Below are positions 1 through 6,335 of a stretch of 9,043 nucleotides of DNA, in pieces. The notes below the pieces were generated by a model that saw only the letters and a list, made by a program, of their open reading frames with translations, had not been told where the DNA came from and made no database searches. The DNA lies in contig JAKSRN010000065.1 of assembly GCA_024403585.1 (NCBI GenBank), positions 1 through 9,043 on the forward strand, written 5' to 3'. Position 1 is the stretch's first letter, and each line of letters opens with the position of its first letter. The translations under genes and the position numbers were made by a program. This stretch comes from Lachnospiraceae bacterium (GTDB lineage: Bacteria; Bacillota; Clostridia; Lachnospirales; Lachnospiraceae).

Positions 1-483
1 GGTCTGATCTTCGATGAGCATGGCCAGACAAACGTACCGAATGTATACGGTGCAGGCGATGTATCCGGAAAGAACCCAATCTGGCCGGTTGCAGTAAAAG
101 AAGGTATGATCGCCGCTTACAATATGAGCGGTATCAAGCGTTCCATGGATGACTTCTTTGCCTCCAAGTCCACCATGAATTTCCTGGGACTGGCAAGTAT
201 GTCTCTCGGTAAAGCCAACCGCTACGATGATACGTATACAGAGGAAATCTTCAAGGATGAAGAAAAAGGCATTTACAAAAAGATCGTCCATAAGGACGGC
301 GTGATCACCGGTGCGATTCTGCAGGGCGACCTGTCCTACAGTGGTGTGCTGACTCAGCTGATCCGCAGAAAGATTGATGTTACAAAGGTGAAAAAACCTC
401 TGTTCAAGATCGACTATTCTGATTTCTTCCGTGAGAAGGAGAACTTTGAGTTCTACTATGAGAAAGAGGAAGAGCGTCCTTAA
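1..483 (+). CDS. FAD/NAD(P)-dependent oxidoreductase, C-terminal part (5' end outside window)
   Basis: The reading frame is open from the first base, giving about 160 residues before the TAA at 481-483. Near its start it reads VPNVYGAGDVSG, the conserved Gly-Asp segment that contacts FAD in two-dinucleotide-binding-fold flavoproteins. This is followed by PIWPVAVKEGMIAAYNMSG, the usual Trp-Pro...Ala...Gly...Ala-Ala...Asn-Met-Gly helix. The remaining ~115 residues resemble the C-terminal domain of rubredoxin-reductase / nitrite-reductase-like NAD(P)H oxidoreductases (COG1251-like). The NAD(P)-binding and N-terminal FAD-binding parts lie upstream of the window, so electron donor and acceptor cannot be read. 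It probably acts in the cytosol. The transporter at 550 follows after 66 bp on the same strand, so the two may be co-transcribed. The family is fairly sure; the exact substrate is unknown. Confidence 0.82.
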   Translation, partial: GLIFDEHGQTNVPNVYGAGDVSGKNPIWPVAVKEGMIAAYNMSGIKRSMDDFFASKSTMNFLGLASMSLGKANRYDDTYTEEIFKDEEKGIYKKIVHKDGVITGAILQGDLSYSGVLTQLIRRKIDVTKVKKPLFKIDYSDFFREKENFEFYYEKEEERP

Positions 484-493
484 GATATTTCAT

Positions 494-517
494 GGCGTCT
501 CTTTTGCCGGGGACGCC
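494..517 (+). other. Intergenic hairpin between oxidoreductase and transporter genes
   Basis: GGCGTCTC (494-501) pairs with GGGGACGCC (510-517 side), giving an 8-bp stem with one G-U pair and an 8-base loop. It begins 10 bases after the oxidoreductase stop. The bases that follow are CTTAAAAAAC, not a T-run, so this is not a classical intrinsic terminator for + strand transcription. It could be an mRNA processing or stabilising element that sets relative levels of the two genes. Function is inference. Confidence 0.4.
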
Positions 518-549
518 CCTTAAAAAACTGAATACAGGAGCGTATATAT

Positions 550-1482
550 ATGGAAAGATTACAGAGAATGCCCCTTCCGGTCATTCCAACTATTCTGGCA
601 CTGCTGACACTCAGCAACGTATACGGCGGCATGGGCTATACAGGCGTTCGTCATATCAGTATGATCGCAGGTACGATCGTTCTGCTGCTTTACATCGTAA
701 AGATCATCAAGTACCCGAAAACCTTTCTGCATGAGTATAAGCAGACTGTTCCATGCAGTCTGACTGCTGCAATCTTCATGGTAGCGATGATTCTTGGAAG
801 CTATTACTACGCTTACAACCAGACCCTCGGACTGATCATCTGGGGTGCTGCGGTGATCATGGATGCGATCCATATCGTGATTTTCTTCACCCGCAATGCA
901 CTGCTGAACAGAAATATCATCACTACTGTTCCAAGCTGGTTCGTAACCGCCAACGGTATCATGGTCAGCTGCGTTGTAGGTTCAGGATTCGGATTCAACC
1001 ACATCCTGAAATACATCGTATATTACGGCATTGTGATCTACCTCATCCTGATCCCGATCATGATCGTCCGCCTGCTGACCAAACCGATTCCGGATGCGGT
1101 ATACCACACTATGCCAATTGTTCTGGCTCCTTGCAGTCTCTGCTTTGTGTCCTATCTGAACGTCATCGAGAACCCGAAACAGGGAATGGTTTTCTTCCTT
1201 TATTTCTGTGTACTGGCATCTCTTCTGTTCATCATCGTGAAGCTGCCGAAATTCTTCCGCTATTCCTTCGTACCTGGATTTGCGGGACTGACCTTCCCGA
1301 TGGCCATCGGTATTGTTGCAACCAATAAGATGGCCGGATACATGACCAACGTAGTTGGCAACGAAAGCCTTGCAAACCTGTGTACACAGCTTGCCGGCAT
1401 TCAGATCCTGCTTACCAGCATGCTGGTAATGTATGTTCTCCTGAACTTCATTATTATGGCAATGAAGCTGGAAAGAAAATAA
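550..1482 (+). CDS. TDT-family (SLAC1/TehA-like) transporter
   Basis: This is an integral membrane protein of 310 residues with ten evident hydrophobic segments, at roughly residues 8-25, 36-53, 66-87, 93-113, 129-147, 155-176, 188-206, 213-232, 240-261 and 278-306. Ten helices and about 310-330 residues fit the tellurite-resistance/dicarboxylate transporter (TDT) family, Pfam SLAC1 fold. The segments PSWFV near residue 128 and the PxxLAPCSLCFVSY segment near 188-201 look like the conserved proline and Ala-Pro helices of that family. The start is supported by AGGAG at 536-540, nine bases before the ATG. The family moves anions such as C4-dicarboxylates, chloride or sulfite, or gives tellurite resistance; the substrate here cannot be told. 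It is likely an operon partner of the upstream flavoprotein. Many clostridial genomes carry such uncharacterised TDT proteins. Confidence 0.82.
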   Translation: MERLQRMPLPVIPTILALLTLSNVYGGMGYTGVRHISMIAGTIVLLLYIVKIIKYPKTFLHEYKQTVPCSLTAAIFMVAMILGSYYYAYNQTLGLIIWGAAVIMDAIHIVIFFTRNALLNRNIITTVPSWFVTANGIMVSCVVGSGFGFNHILKYIVYYGIVIYLILIPIMIVRLLTKPIPDAVYHTMPIVLAPCSLCFVSYLNVIENPKQGMVFFLYFCVLASLLFIIVKLPKFFRYSFVPGFAGLTFPMAIGIVATNKMAGYMTNVVGNESLANLCTQLAGIQILLTSMLVMYVLLNFIIMAMKLERK

Positions 1483-1530
1483 ACACAAAACTGCCAAACA
1501 AATCTTCTTACTATAATCTATTTATCTGGG

Positions 1531-1567
1531 AAACGGCTGATCGGTTTTACCGGTTCGGCCGTTTTCT
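1531..1567 (+). terminator. Probable rho-independent terminator of the transporter gene
   Basis: AAACGGC (1531-1537) is complementary to GCCGTTT (1558-1564), with further inner pairing CGGT (1542-1545) to ACCG (1549-1552). The stem runs into TTTTCTC (1562-1568). It begins 48 bases after the transporter stop. Part of the T-run lies inside the stem, which is common but weakens the call slightly. Confidence 0.65.
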
Positions 1568-1637
1568 CATGTCTGCAAATCCGTTACACAGTCAGCATTT
1601 TTTATATAAGGTTAAAATCCTTTGGACTTGCCTGTTG

Positions 1638-1681
1638 AATAAGAAAAGGAGCCATCCTGCCAGTATCAGCAAAACAGCCCC
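1638..1681 (-). terminator. Rho-independent terminator of the ABC transporter operon
   Basis: Read on the minus strand, bases 1681-1667 and 1662-1648 form a 15-pair stem with the four-base loop ATAC, followed directly by TTTTCTTATT (1647-1638). Eight pairs are Watson-Crick and seven are G-U. The G-U pairs exist only in the minus-strand RNA; on the plus strand they would be A-C mismatches, so the element is directional. It starts 38 bases after the stop of the second permease, as expected for the operon's end. Confidence 0.65.
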
Positions 1682-1719
1682 TAATCGAAGTAACATTATG
1701 AAATTGAGAATTTTCTATA

Positions 1720-2589
1720 TTATCCTTTTACAGAACCGGCAGTAACACCCTTGATGATGTATTTGCTGAGGAAGATGTACACGATCATTACAGGCAGGAT
1801 CGCCAGAAGGATAAACATGTAAACCTTACCCATATCAAACTTAGAGTAGTCAGCGCTTCGCAGCTGTGCGATCATGATCGGCACGGTCTTATACTCTGCT
1901 TTTGTAAGAATCAGAGATGGAACGAAGTAGTTGTTCCAGGATGCTACGAAAGAGAAGATCATCTGAACAGCCAGCGCCGGTTTGATCATTGGAAGAACGA
2001 TCTTGTTAAAAGTACTGAACTCACCACTTCCATCCATTCTTGCAGCCTCTACAACTTCCAGCGGAAGAGTACTCTCCATATACTGTTTCATATAGAAGAA
2101 TACAACCGGAGCTGCAACGGAAGGAATGATCAGGGGCAGATAGTTGTTTGTCAGATGGTACTTGTTTACCAGCTGTACAAAACCTACTGCAGAAACCTGA
2201 GTCGGAATAACCATGATTGCAAGAATAAAGGTGAAGCATGCTTTTTTAAATCTGAAGTTATAAGCATGGATACCATATGCAGTCAGAGCTGAGAAGTAGG
2301 TTGTCAGTAATGCTGAAATTGTTGCAATGATGAAAGAGTTCAGCATACCTCTTGGGATATCGATGGATGCATCTGTCCAGGCATTTTTCAGGTTAGAGAT
2401 GAAATGGGTACTTGGAACCACTGTAAATCCAGCCTGCAGTTCTCCGTTGGAACGTGTTGAGTTGATGATCAGCAGGTAGAAGGAGAAAAGACAAAGAACA
2501 GTGATAAATGCAAGGAAGATATACACCAGAATTCTTGAGATCAAAAGACTGGCTTTGGCTCTGTTGCTTTCCGCATCGTTTTTATTCAT
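1720..2589 (-). CDS. Carbohydrate ABC transporter permease, MalG/MsmG type
   Basis: This 289-residue membrane protein is the second permease of a CUT1-type sugar importer in the cytoplasmic membrane. Hydrophobic segments lie near residues 18-40, 84-107, 118-140, 151-168, 206-226 and 255-275, giving six helices. The EAA loop that docks to the ATPase is clear at residues 181-204 (EAARMDGSGE... with G187, ending IVLPMIKP). The C-terminus SKYIIKGVTAGSVKG is the typical MalG-family tail. The start is fixed by AAAGGAGG, nine bases before the ATG (about 2599-2606). The gene begins 16 bases after the first permease stop, and the SD abuts that stop codon, so translation of the two is probably coupled. 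With the binding protein and the divergent phosphorylase, the likely substrate is cellobiose or a related beta-glucoside. The substrate is inferred; the family is firm. Confidence 0.93.
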   Translation of the reverse strand: MNKNDAESNRAKASLLISRILVYIFLAFITVLCLFSFYLLIINSTRSNGELQAGFTVVPSTHFISNLKNAWTDASIDIPRGMLNSFIIATISALLTTYFSALTAYGIHAYNFRFKKACFTFILAIMVIPTQVSAVGFVQLVNKYHLTNNYLPLIIPSVAAPVVFFYMKQYMESTLPLEVVEAARMDGSGEFSTFNKIVLPMIKPALAVQMIFSFVASWNNYFVPSLILTKAEYKTVPIMIAQLRSADYSKFDMGKVYMFILLAILPVMIVYIFLSKYIIKGVTAGSVKG

Positions 2590-2605
2590 ATTCTGTTTCC
2601 TCCTT

Positions 2606-3538
2606 TCAATCTTCTGAAGTCAGGCTGCGGTATACGAAGATACTGATAATACCTGTGATAATGAAGATGTATACAGAAATCGCACCGGACATACCGAAGT
2701 TTTTACTTGTGCCCAGGTAGTTGTTCAGATACATGATCAGAGTTGTTGAGGTACGGTTCGGCATTCCGTTTCCTTTTGTGAGGATCTGAGGAACATCGAA
2801 CATCTGGAGACCACCGATCATAGCAGTCATAACTGTGTAAACCAGGATTGGTTTTAACAGTGGCAGAGTAACACGGAAGAATGTCTGTGTAGAGGTTGCA
2901 CCATCGATATTGGCAGCCTCAAACATATTCTGGTCAATTCCCATGATACCAGCCATAAGAAGGATAGTTGTATTACCAAACCACATCAGGAAGTTCATGA
3001 TACAGATCATACTTCTGACTGTGATTGTGTATGCGAAGAAATCGATTGGCTTATCTGCAACGCCCATAGCGATCAGGATCTGGTTCACCGGTCCTACGTT
3101 AGAGAACAGGGTGAAGAACAGCATGGAAAATGCTGACGCCATGATCAGGTTCGGCATGTAGATGACAGTTTTAAAGAATCTCTGGCCTTTGATTTTAAGA
3201 CGATAACTGGTAAAGAATACAGCCAGAAGAAGTGCAACCAGAACCTGTGGAACAGCTCCCAGGATCCAGAGAAGCAGGGTATTACCGGTATATTTTAAGA
3301 TATCGATGGTACCCTCTGAAGAAGGAGTAAAGAGTTTGACATAGTTCTGTACTCCGATGAATTTTGGTCCAACCTGAGTTAAACCTTCACGGTAGTTTTC
3401 AAAGAAACTGTTATAGATTGTAAGTACCTGCGGAATAAAGTGACATACGAAGTAAATCAGAAAGAATGGAAGAATAAATATGACTCCCCATTTGGCGTAG
3501 CTGACACCTTTTGATTTTTTTGCAGGCTCTTTTTTCAT
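2606..3538 (-). CDS. Carbohydrate ABC transporter permease, MalF/MsmF type
   Basis: This 310-residue permease is the first membrane subunit of the importer. Hydrophobic segments lie near residues 17-38, 84-110, 125-146, 173-200, 231-250 and 283-305. The EAA loop is at residues 207-230 (EAANIDGATSTQTFF... with G213, ending VTLPLLKP), the docking site for the ATPase. The frame stays open to an ATG at 3631, but I place the start at 3538 (MKKEPAKKSK...). A run of G (AAGGGGGG, about 3545-3552 on the minus strand) sits six bases before this ATG. The extra 31 upstream residues are not membrane-like and would be encoded across the terminator hairpin at 3592-3622. The length then matches the usual 290-315 residues of the family. 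No ATPase gene lies next to it. The gene pairs with the permease downstream at a 16-bp spacing. Confidence 0.92.
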   Translation of the reverse strand: MKKEPAKKSKGVSYAKWGVIFILPFFLIYFVCHFIPQVLTIYNSFFENYREGLTQVGPKFIGVQNYVKLFTPSSEGTIDILKYTGNTLLLWILGAVPQVLVALLLAVFFTSYRLKIKGQRFFKTVIYMPNLIMASAFSMLFFTLFSNVGPVNQILIAMGVADKPIDFFAYTITVRSMICIMNFLMWFGNTTILLMAGIMGIDQNMFEAANIDGATSTQTFFRVTLPLLKPILVYTVMTAMIGGLQMFDVPQILTKGNGMPNRTSTTLIMYLNNYLGTSKNFGMSGAISVYIFIITGIISIFVYRSLTSED

Positions 3539-3544
3539 GAGAAG

Positions 3545-3552
3545 CCCCCCTT
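3545..3552 (-). promoter_or_regulatory. Ribosome binding site that decides the MalF-type permease start
   Basis: The minus-strand sequence AAGGGGGG is followed by CTTCTC and the ATG at 3538. It lies six bases before that start codon. No comparable site serves the upstream ATG at 3631, because the terminator hairpin lies just downstream of it. This supports the shorter 310-residue protein. Confidence 0.7.
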
Positions 3553-3591
3553 TTGTAAAGCAAACACTAGTAGTAATCCGGGTTTTTGGTA

Positions 3592-3622
3592 TAAAAAGGG
3601 AGCAGGGAAAACCCTGCCCCCT
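3592..3622 (-). terminator. Internal terminator/attenuator between binding protein and permease genes
   Basis: In minus-strand RNA, bases 3622-3612 pair with 3607-3597 as an 11-bp, GC-rich stem (one G-U pair) around a four-base loop (TTTT in the RNA sense). It is followed directly by TTTTTAT (3597-3591). This is a textbook intrinsic terminator, about 40 bases after the binding-protein stop and about 55 before the permease start. Partial termination here would give much more binding protein than permease. Such an arrangement is known for sugar ABC operons, where the binding protein is needed in excess. The strength of read-through is not visible from sequence. Confidence 0.85.
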
Positions 3623-3662
3623 CTGAGTCAATGATTTTAATCAGTTTGAAAGACTATTCTGA

Positions 3663-5030
3663 TTATGGAGTAACGATTGTTGGGTATTTCTCGTTAACCA
3701 GTTTGTAGAAGTTCTTCATAGCTGTGTCTTTATCAACAGAGCCTCTCCAGTACTCCTGAAGTGCATTCTGAAGACCCTCGTTCAGAATCTGATCATAGAT
3801 TGTCTGGTTCTCAAATTTGATGTTTCCGGACATCTCAGCGAATACTGCTGTATCGTTCTGTCCGCCAAGGAACTCGTTGCCGTACTCTGGATCTGCAGCG
3901 TATTTCTCGTTAACAGCTTTGTTGTTTGTGAACTGAGCCTCGTTCTCGATCAGTTTTGCACAAACTTCTTCGTCGTTGATGAATGTGTTCATAACGTCTG
4001 CCAGCATTGTTGGGTTGTCTGTTCCTGCAGGTCCAAGGAGCCATGTACCACCCCAGAAGTGAGCTGCTGGTCCCTCACAGATTGCCCAGTCACCGGAGCA
4101 TCCTTTGTCAGGATCCTGTGCATTGCCCATGCAGAAATTGAAGTACCAAGCTGGTCCAAAGAAGCACATTGTTTTTCCATCAGCGAACATCTGAGCGTTT
4201 TTCTCATCATCCCAAACACCAGCTGTCAGAGTGTACTCGTTTTTAACGAACTCGTCTGTCTGATCGATCCATGCCTGAATCTGAGCATCGATCTGAAGTT
4301 TGTTGTCAGCGTCTACCCATGGAGATGTTACGTTGTTAGAGAATGGACGATATGTCTCTGCAAAGGATGCTGTCATGTAGTAGCCTTTGTCTTTAGCCTC
4401 TTTAGCAACTGCCTCGAATTTAGACCAGTCAGAAAGTTTCTCCTGAACCTCTGCAGGATCATCTGTTCCAAGAACATCTTTAGCGATGGAACGACGATAG
4501 ATCAGAGCTGAAGGACAGCACTGGAAGGATACACCTTTAGCGATGCCGTTCTCATCAGAAGCTGCCTGTACTGTGTACTCGTAGCAGTTAGAGAAATCAT
4601 CAACACCGATATCACCAACAGGTCCTGTTACATCAGAGTTTACATATTTCAGAATGTAATCAGCCTCTGCCAGGAACATATCAACTTTGTCATCAGCAGC
4701 AGCGTCTGCCTGTGCAAGAAGTGCATTGTCCAGAGCTTCCTGATACTGTCCACCATCAGATGGAACGATTGTCCACTTAACCTCGATGCCTTCTGGAACT
4801 TCGTAGTATTTCTCGAAGAATCCTTTGAACTCCTCGTTCCAAGCATAGATATTAAATACTTTACCTTCGTCAGAAGCTGCTTCCTCTGCAGGAGCTTCTT
4901 CTTCTGTTGCCTCTTCAGCTGCCTCAGATTTTGCCTCAGCTGCTGGAGCTTCCTCTTTTTTAGCGCCACAAGCTGTCATGGACATTACCATAGTAGCTGC
5001 TAACAGAGATGCAATCACTCTTTTCTTCAT
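3663..5030 (-). CDS. Sugar ABC transporter substrate-binding lipoprotein (probably cellobiose/cello-oligosaccharide)
   Basis: This is a 455-residue family-1-type extracellular solute-binding protein. The N-terminus MKKRVIASLLAATMVMSMTAC is a lipoprotein signal peptide: positive MKKR, hydrophobic core, and a lipobox MTAC with Cys21 as the lipidated residue anchored to the outer face of the membrane. Residues 22 to about 56 form an Ala/Glu-rich linker, followed by VFNIYAWNEEF, the first strand of the binding domain. The mature part has many Trp, Tyr and Phe residues (for example GPAWYFNF and HFWGGTWLLGPAG) that commonly stack on sugar rings. I chose the start at 5030. GGAGG lies eight bases before it, and the product begins exactly at the MKKR motif. 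An ATG 15 bases upstream (5045) is possible but lacks as good a site and would overlap this SD. Substrate specificity is inferred from the divergent cellobiose phosphorylase. Confidence 0.92.
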   Translation of the reverse strand: MKKRVIASLLAATMVMSMTACGAKKEEAPAAEAKSEAAEEATEEEAPAEEAASDEGKVFNIYAWNEEFKGFFEKYYEVPEGIEVKWTIVPSDGGQYQEALDNALLAQADAAADDKVDMFLAEADYILKYVNSDVTGPVGDIGVDDFSNCYEYTVQAASDENGIAKGVSFQCCPSALIYRRSIAKDVLGTDDPAEVQEKLSDWSKFEAVAKEAKDKGYYMTASFAETYRPFSNNVTSPWVDADNKLQIDAQIQAWIDQTDEFVKNEYTLTAGVWDDEKNAQMFADGKTMCFFGPAWYFNFCMGNAQDPDKGCSGDWAICEGPAAHFWGGTWLLGPAGTDNPTMLADVMNTFINDEEVCAKLIENEAQFTNNKAVNEKYAADPEYGNEFLGGQNDTAVFAEMSGNIKFENQTIYDQILNEGLQNALQEYWRGSVDKDTAMKNFYKLVNEKYPTIVTP

Positions 5031-5038
5031 ATTGATGT

Positions 5039-5043
5039 CCTCC
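5039..5043 (-). promoter_or_regulatory. Ribosome binding site of the binding-protein gene
   Basis: GGAGG on the minus strand is spaced eight bases from the ATG at 5030. It is formed partly from the in-frame upstream ATG-GAG-GAC at 5045. This decides the start in favour of MKKRVIASLL. A weaker AAGGAAA precedes the 5045 ATG. Confidence 0.75.
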
Positions 5044-5056
5044 ATTTTCCTTTTTT

Positions 5057-5079
5057 GTTTAACTGCTATGCAGTAAAAC
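5057..5079 (-). repeat. 23-bp imperfect inverted repeat upstream of the binding-protein gene
   Basis: On the plus strand GTTTA-ACTGC-TAT-GCAGT-AAAAC has nine of ten symmetric pairs (only 5061/5075 mismatch) around a three-base centre. It sits in the 62-bp gap between the lacI-type stop (5093) and the binding-protein start (5030). As RNA it would be a compact hairpin just before the A-rich ribosome-loading region. No T-run follows, so it is not a terminator. An operator, or an RNA processing/stabilising hairpin protecting the binding-protein message, are both possible. Confidence 0.5.
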
Positions 5080-5092
5080 TGTCTTAAATAAG

Positions 5093-6112
5093 TTACTCTT
5101 CTGCTGTAAGATCCTTAACGGTTGCACCTTCTAAGATCTTACCGGATACCATAATCTGTTCAGGAAGTGTTGTTTTTGGTTCCTCAATAGCCCTGATCAG
5201 ATGTTCTGCGGAAAGTGTTCCCAATGTGGTGGTATCCTGCCAGCAGGTTGTCAGATGTGGACTCAGCATCTGAGAAAGATGTATTCCATCATATCCCACT
5301 ACCGATATATCTTCCGGTATGCGAAGTCCCTTTTCTCTGATTACATCCAGTCCCCCGATCCCGCTGAAATCATCCGAGAAGAAGATGCAGGTCGGCGGAT
5401 CAGGAAGCTCTAAGAGTCTTTCTGTTGCCGCTGCACATGCAACCGCATCATGGTACCGACCTTCCTGGATATACTCATCAGGAACATCGATGCCTAATTC
5501 CTTGCAGGTTCTGTAAAAACTGGTAACACGGTTATTTGTTACATTGGTCAGTTCGCCGCGAATCAGTCCAATCTTTCTGTGACCTTTCGCGTATACGAAT
5601 CGTACCAGATCACTCATACCGGCTACGTTGTTGGAGATGATTGCTGTGTGATTGTTATAGATATGATCAATCGTCACAATCGGGATCTGGCTTGCTGCCA
5701 GCTCCAGCACTTCCGGATCTGAGAAATCCACGCTGGCGATCAGGACTCCGTCCAGACCTCTGTACTGACAATGCTGTAAGTAAGTTGTCTGTCTGGTTCC
5801 CACATACCGATTAATGAATGTGATCGAATACCCTCTCTTCTCAGCTTCCACCTTAAAACTCTGGAGGATCGCGGAGAAGTAATCATGTGTCAATCCACTG
5901 TGCTGTTCATCTACAAACAGAACACCGATATTATAGGTACGATTTGTTTTTAAAGCTCTTGCCGCTGCATTGGAAAGATAACCCATCTCATCCGCCATCT
6001 TACAGATGCGCCGTCTGGTATCTTCACCAATGTCCTTCCTGCCGCTGAGTGCTTTACTGACGGTGGCTACAGATACATTGCAGCGAAGAGCGATGTCTTT
6101 CATTGAAACCAT
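5093..6112 (-). CDS. LacI-family transcriptional regulator (likely cellobiose-responsive)
   Basis: This 339-residue repressor-type protein has the full LacI/GalR architecture. The N-terminal helix-turn-helix spans residues 4-24 (MKDIALRCNVSVATVSKALSG), followed by the hinge helix near 48-58 (NAAARALKTNRT). Leu54 is the residue that typically intercalates at a central CpG of the operator. Residues from ~60 form the periplasmic-binding-like ligand and dimer domain, with the conserved SVVGYDGIHLS and LTTCWQD segments near the end. The recognition helix carries Val-Ala at the specificity positions, as in GalR-type proteins. The start at 6112 is supported by AGGGGGG nine bases upstream; the internal Met4 would be too far from it. 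The gene reads toward the transporter genes with only a 62-bp gap, so it may be co-transcribed with them. It lies divergent to the phosphorylase. The inducer is inferred, not seen. Confidence 0.93.
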   Translation of the reverse strand: MVSMKDIALRCNVSVATVSKALSGRKDIGEDTRRRICKMADEMGYLSNAAARALKTNRTYNIGVLFVDEQHSGLTHDYFSAILQSFKVEAEKRGYSITFINRYVGTRQTTYLQHCQYRGLDGVLIASVDFSDPEVLELAASQIPIVTIDHIYNNHTAIISNNVAGMSDLVRFVYAKGHRKIGLIRGELTNVTNNRVTSFYRTCKELGIDVPDEYIQEGRYHDAVACAAATERLLELPDPPTCIFFSDDFSGIGGLDVIREKGLRIPEDISVVGYDGIHLSQMLSPHLTTCWQDTTTLGTLSAEHLIRAIEEPKTTLPEQIMVSGKILEGATVKDLTAEE

Positions 6113-6120
6113 CTGTCTTA

Positions 6121-6128
6121 ACCCCCCT
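6121..6128 (-). promoter_or_regulatory. Ribosome binding site of the lacI-type gene
   Basis: AGGGGGGT on the minus strand ends eight bases before the ATG at 6112. It supports Met1 over Met4, for which the spacing would be about 17 bases. Confidence 0.65.
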
Positions 6129-6132
6129 GATT

Positions 6133-6169
6133 TGTAACACTTAATCGTATTCGTTAATTAAGTTTTACA
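6133..6169. repeat. 37-bp inverted repeat in the leader of the lacI-type gene
   Basis: The left arm TGTAACACTTAAT (6133-6145) matches the reverse complement of the right arm (6157-6169) at 12 of 13 positions, differing only at 6138/6164. The spacer is 11 bases (6146-6156). It lies between the operator-like site at 6192-6205 and the lacI ribosome binding site, ending five bases from the latter. It could act as a 5' UTR hairpin or as a wide-spaced dimer binding site. It is not followed by a T-run on the minus strand, so it is not a plain terminator. Confidence 0.6.
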
Positions 6170-6191
6170 TCACTTCCAACAAAAAAGCAAG

Positions 6192-6205
6192 CGAAAACGT
6201 TTACT
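6192..6205. promoter_or_regulatory. Candidate LacI-family operator or cre site
   Basis: On the minus strand AGTAAACGTTTTCG fits the Gram-positive cre consensus TGWAANCGNTNWCA at 12 of 14 positions, failing only at the two ends. Its core AAACGTTT (6195-6202) is a perfect palindrome centred on CG. This is the kind of centre recognised by LacI-family proteins with a hinge leucine, such as the regulator encoded next door. From sequence alone it could serve the local regulator, CcpA, or both. Confidence 0.6.
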
Positions 6206-6213
6206 TTTATGGC

Positions 6214-6243
6214 ATTTTATTACACTTTGTTAGAATTCACCAA
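6214..6243. promoter_or_regulatory. Candidate overlapping divergent promoters
   Basis: On the plus strand TG-T-TAGAAT (6228-6236) is an extended -10 element that would direct transcription toward the phosphorylase gene, with no clear -35. On the minus strand TTGGTG (6243-6238), an 18-base spacer and TAAAAT (6219-6214) form a possible promoter for the lacI-type gene. The minus-strand start would then fall near 6207, directly at the operator-like site 6192-6205. Both are weak matches. Confidence 0.3.
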
Positions 6244-6251
6244 TTTCAGCT

Positions 6252-6296
6252 ACGAAAAAATGGTGGATTTTTCGTGAACACTTAGCATTTTTTCGT
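6252..6296. repeat. ACGAAAAA / TTTTTCGT repeat cluster
   Basis: One 8-base motif occurs three times: ACGAAAAA at 6252-6259, its inverse TTTTTCGT at 6268-6275, and again TTTTTCGT at 6289-6296. The first two can form an 8-bp stem with an 8-base loop. The last two are 21 bases apart, about two helical turns. A- and T-runs make chance occurrence fairly likely in this AT-rich stretch. Confidence 0.4.
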
Positions 6297-6335
6297 TGTT
6301 GCCTGTAAATTTTTCATATTTTCCTTGCTTTTTCA

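Noticed and set aside
753..1328. Long +2 frame open reading frame over the transporter gene (191 codons)
   Set aside because: It is rich in Cys, His and Arg with no domain sense and lies fully inside the well-supported transporter gene; an out-of-frame shadow.
1512..1517. Perfect TATAAT between the transporter stop and its terminator
   Set aside because: No -35 lies at a proper distance and the hairpin terminator follows at once; probably chance in AT-rich sequence.
1570..1719. Possible small gene or gene remnant between the convergent operons
   Set aside because: Neither strand shows a frame with a ribosome binding site or family resemblance; the space is explained by terminators.
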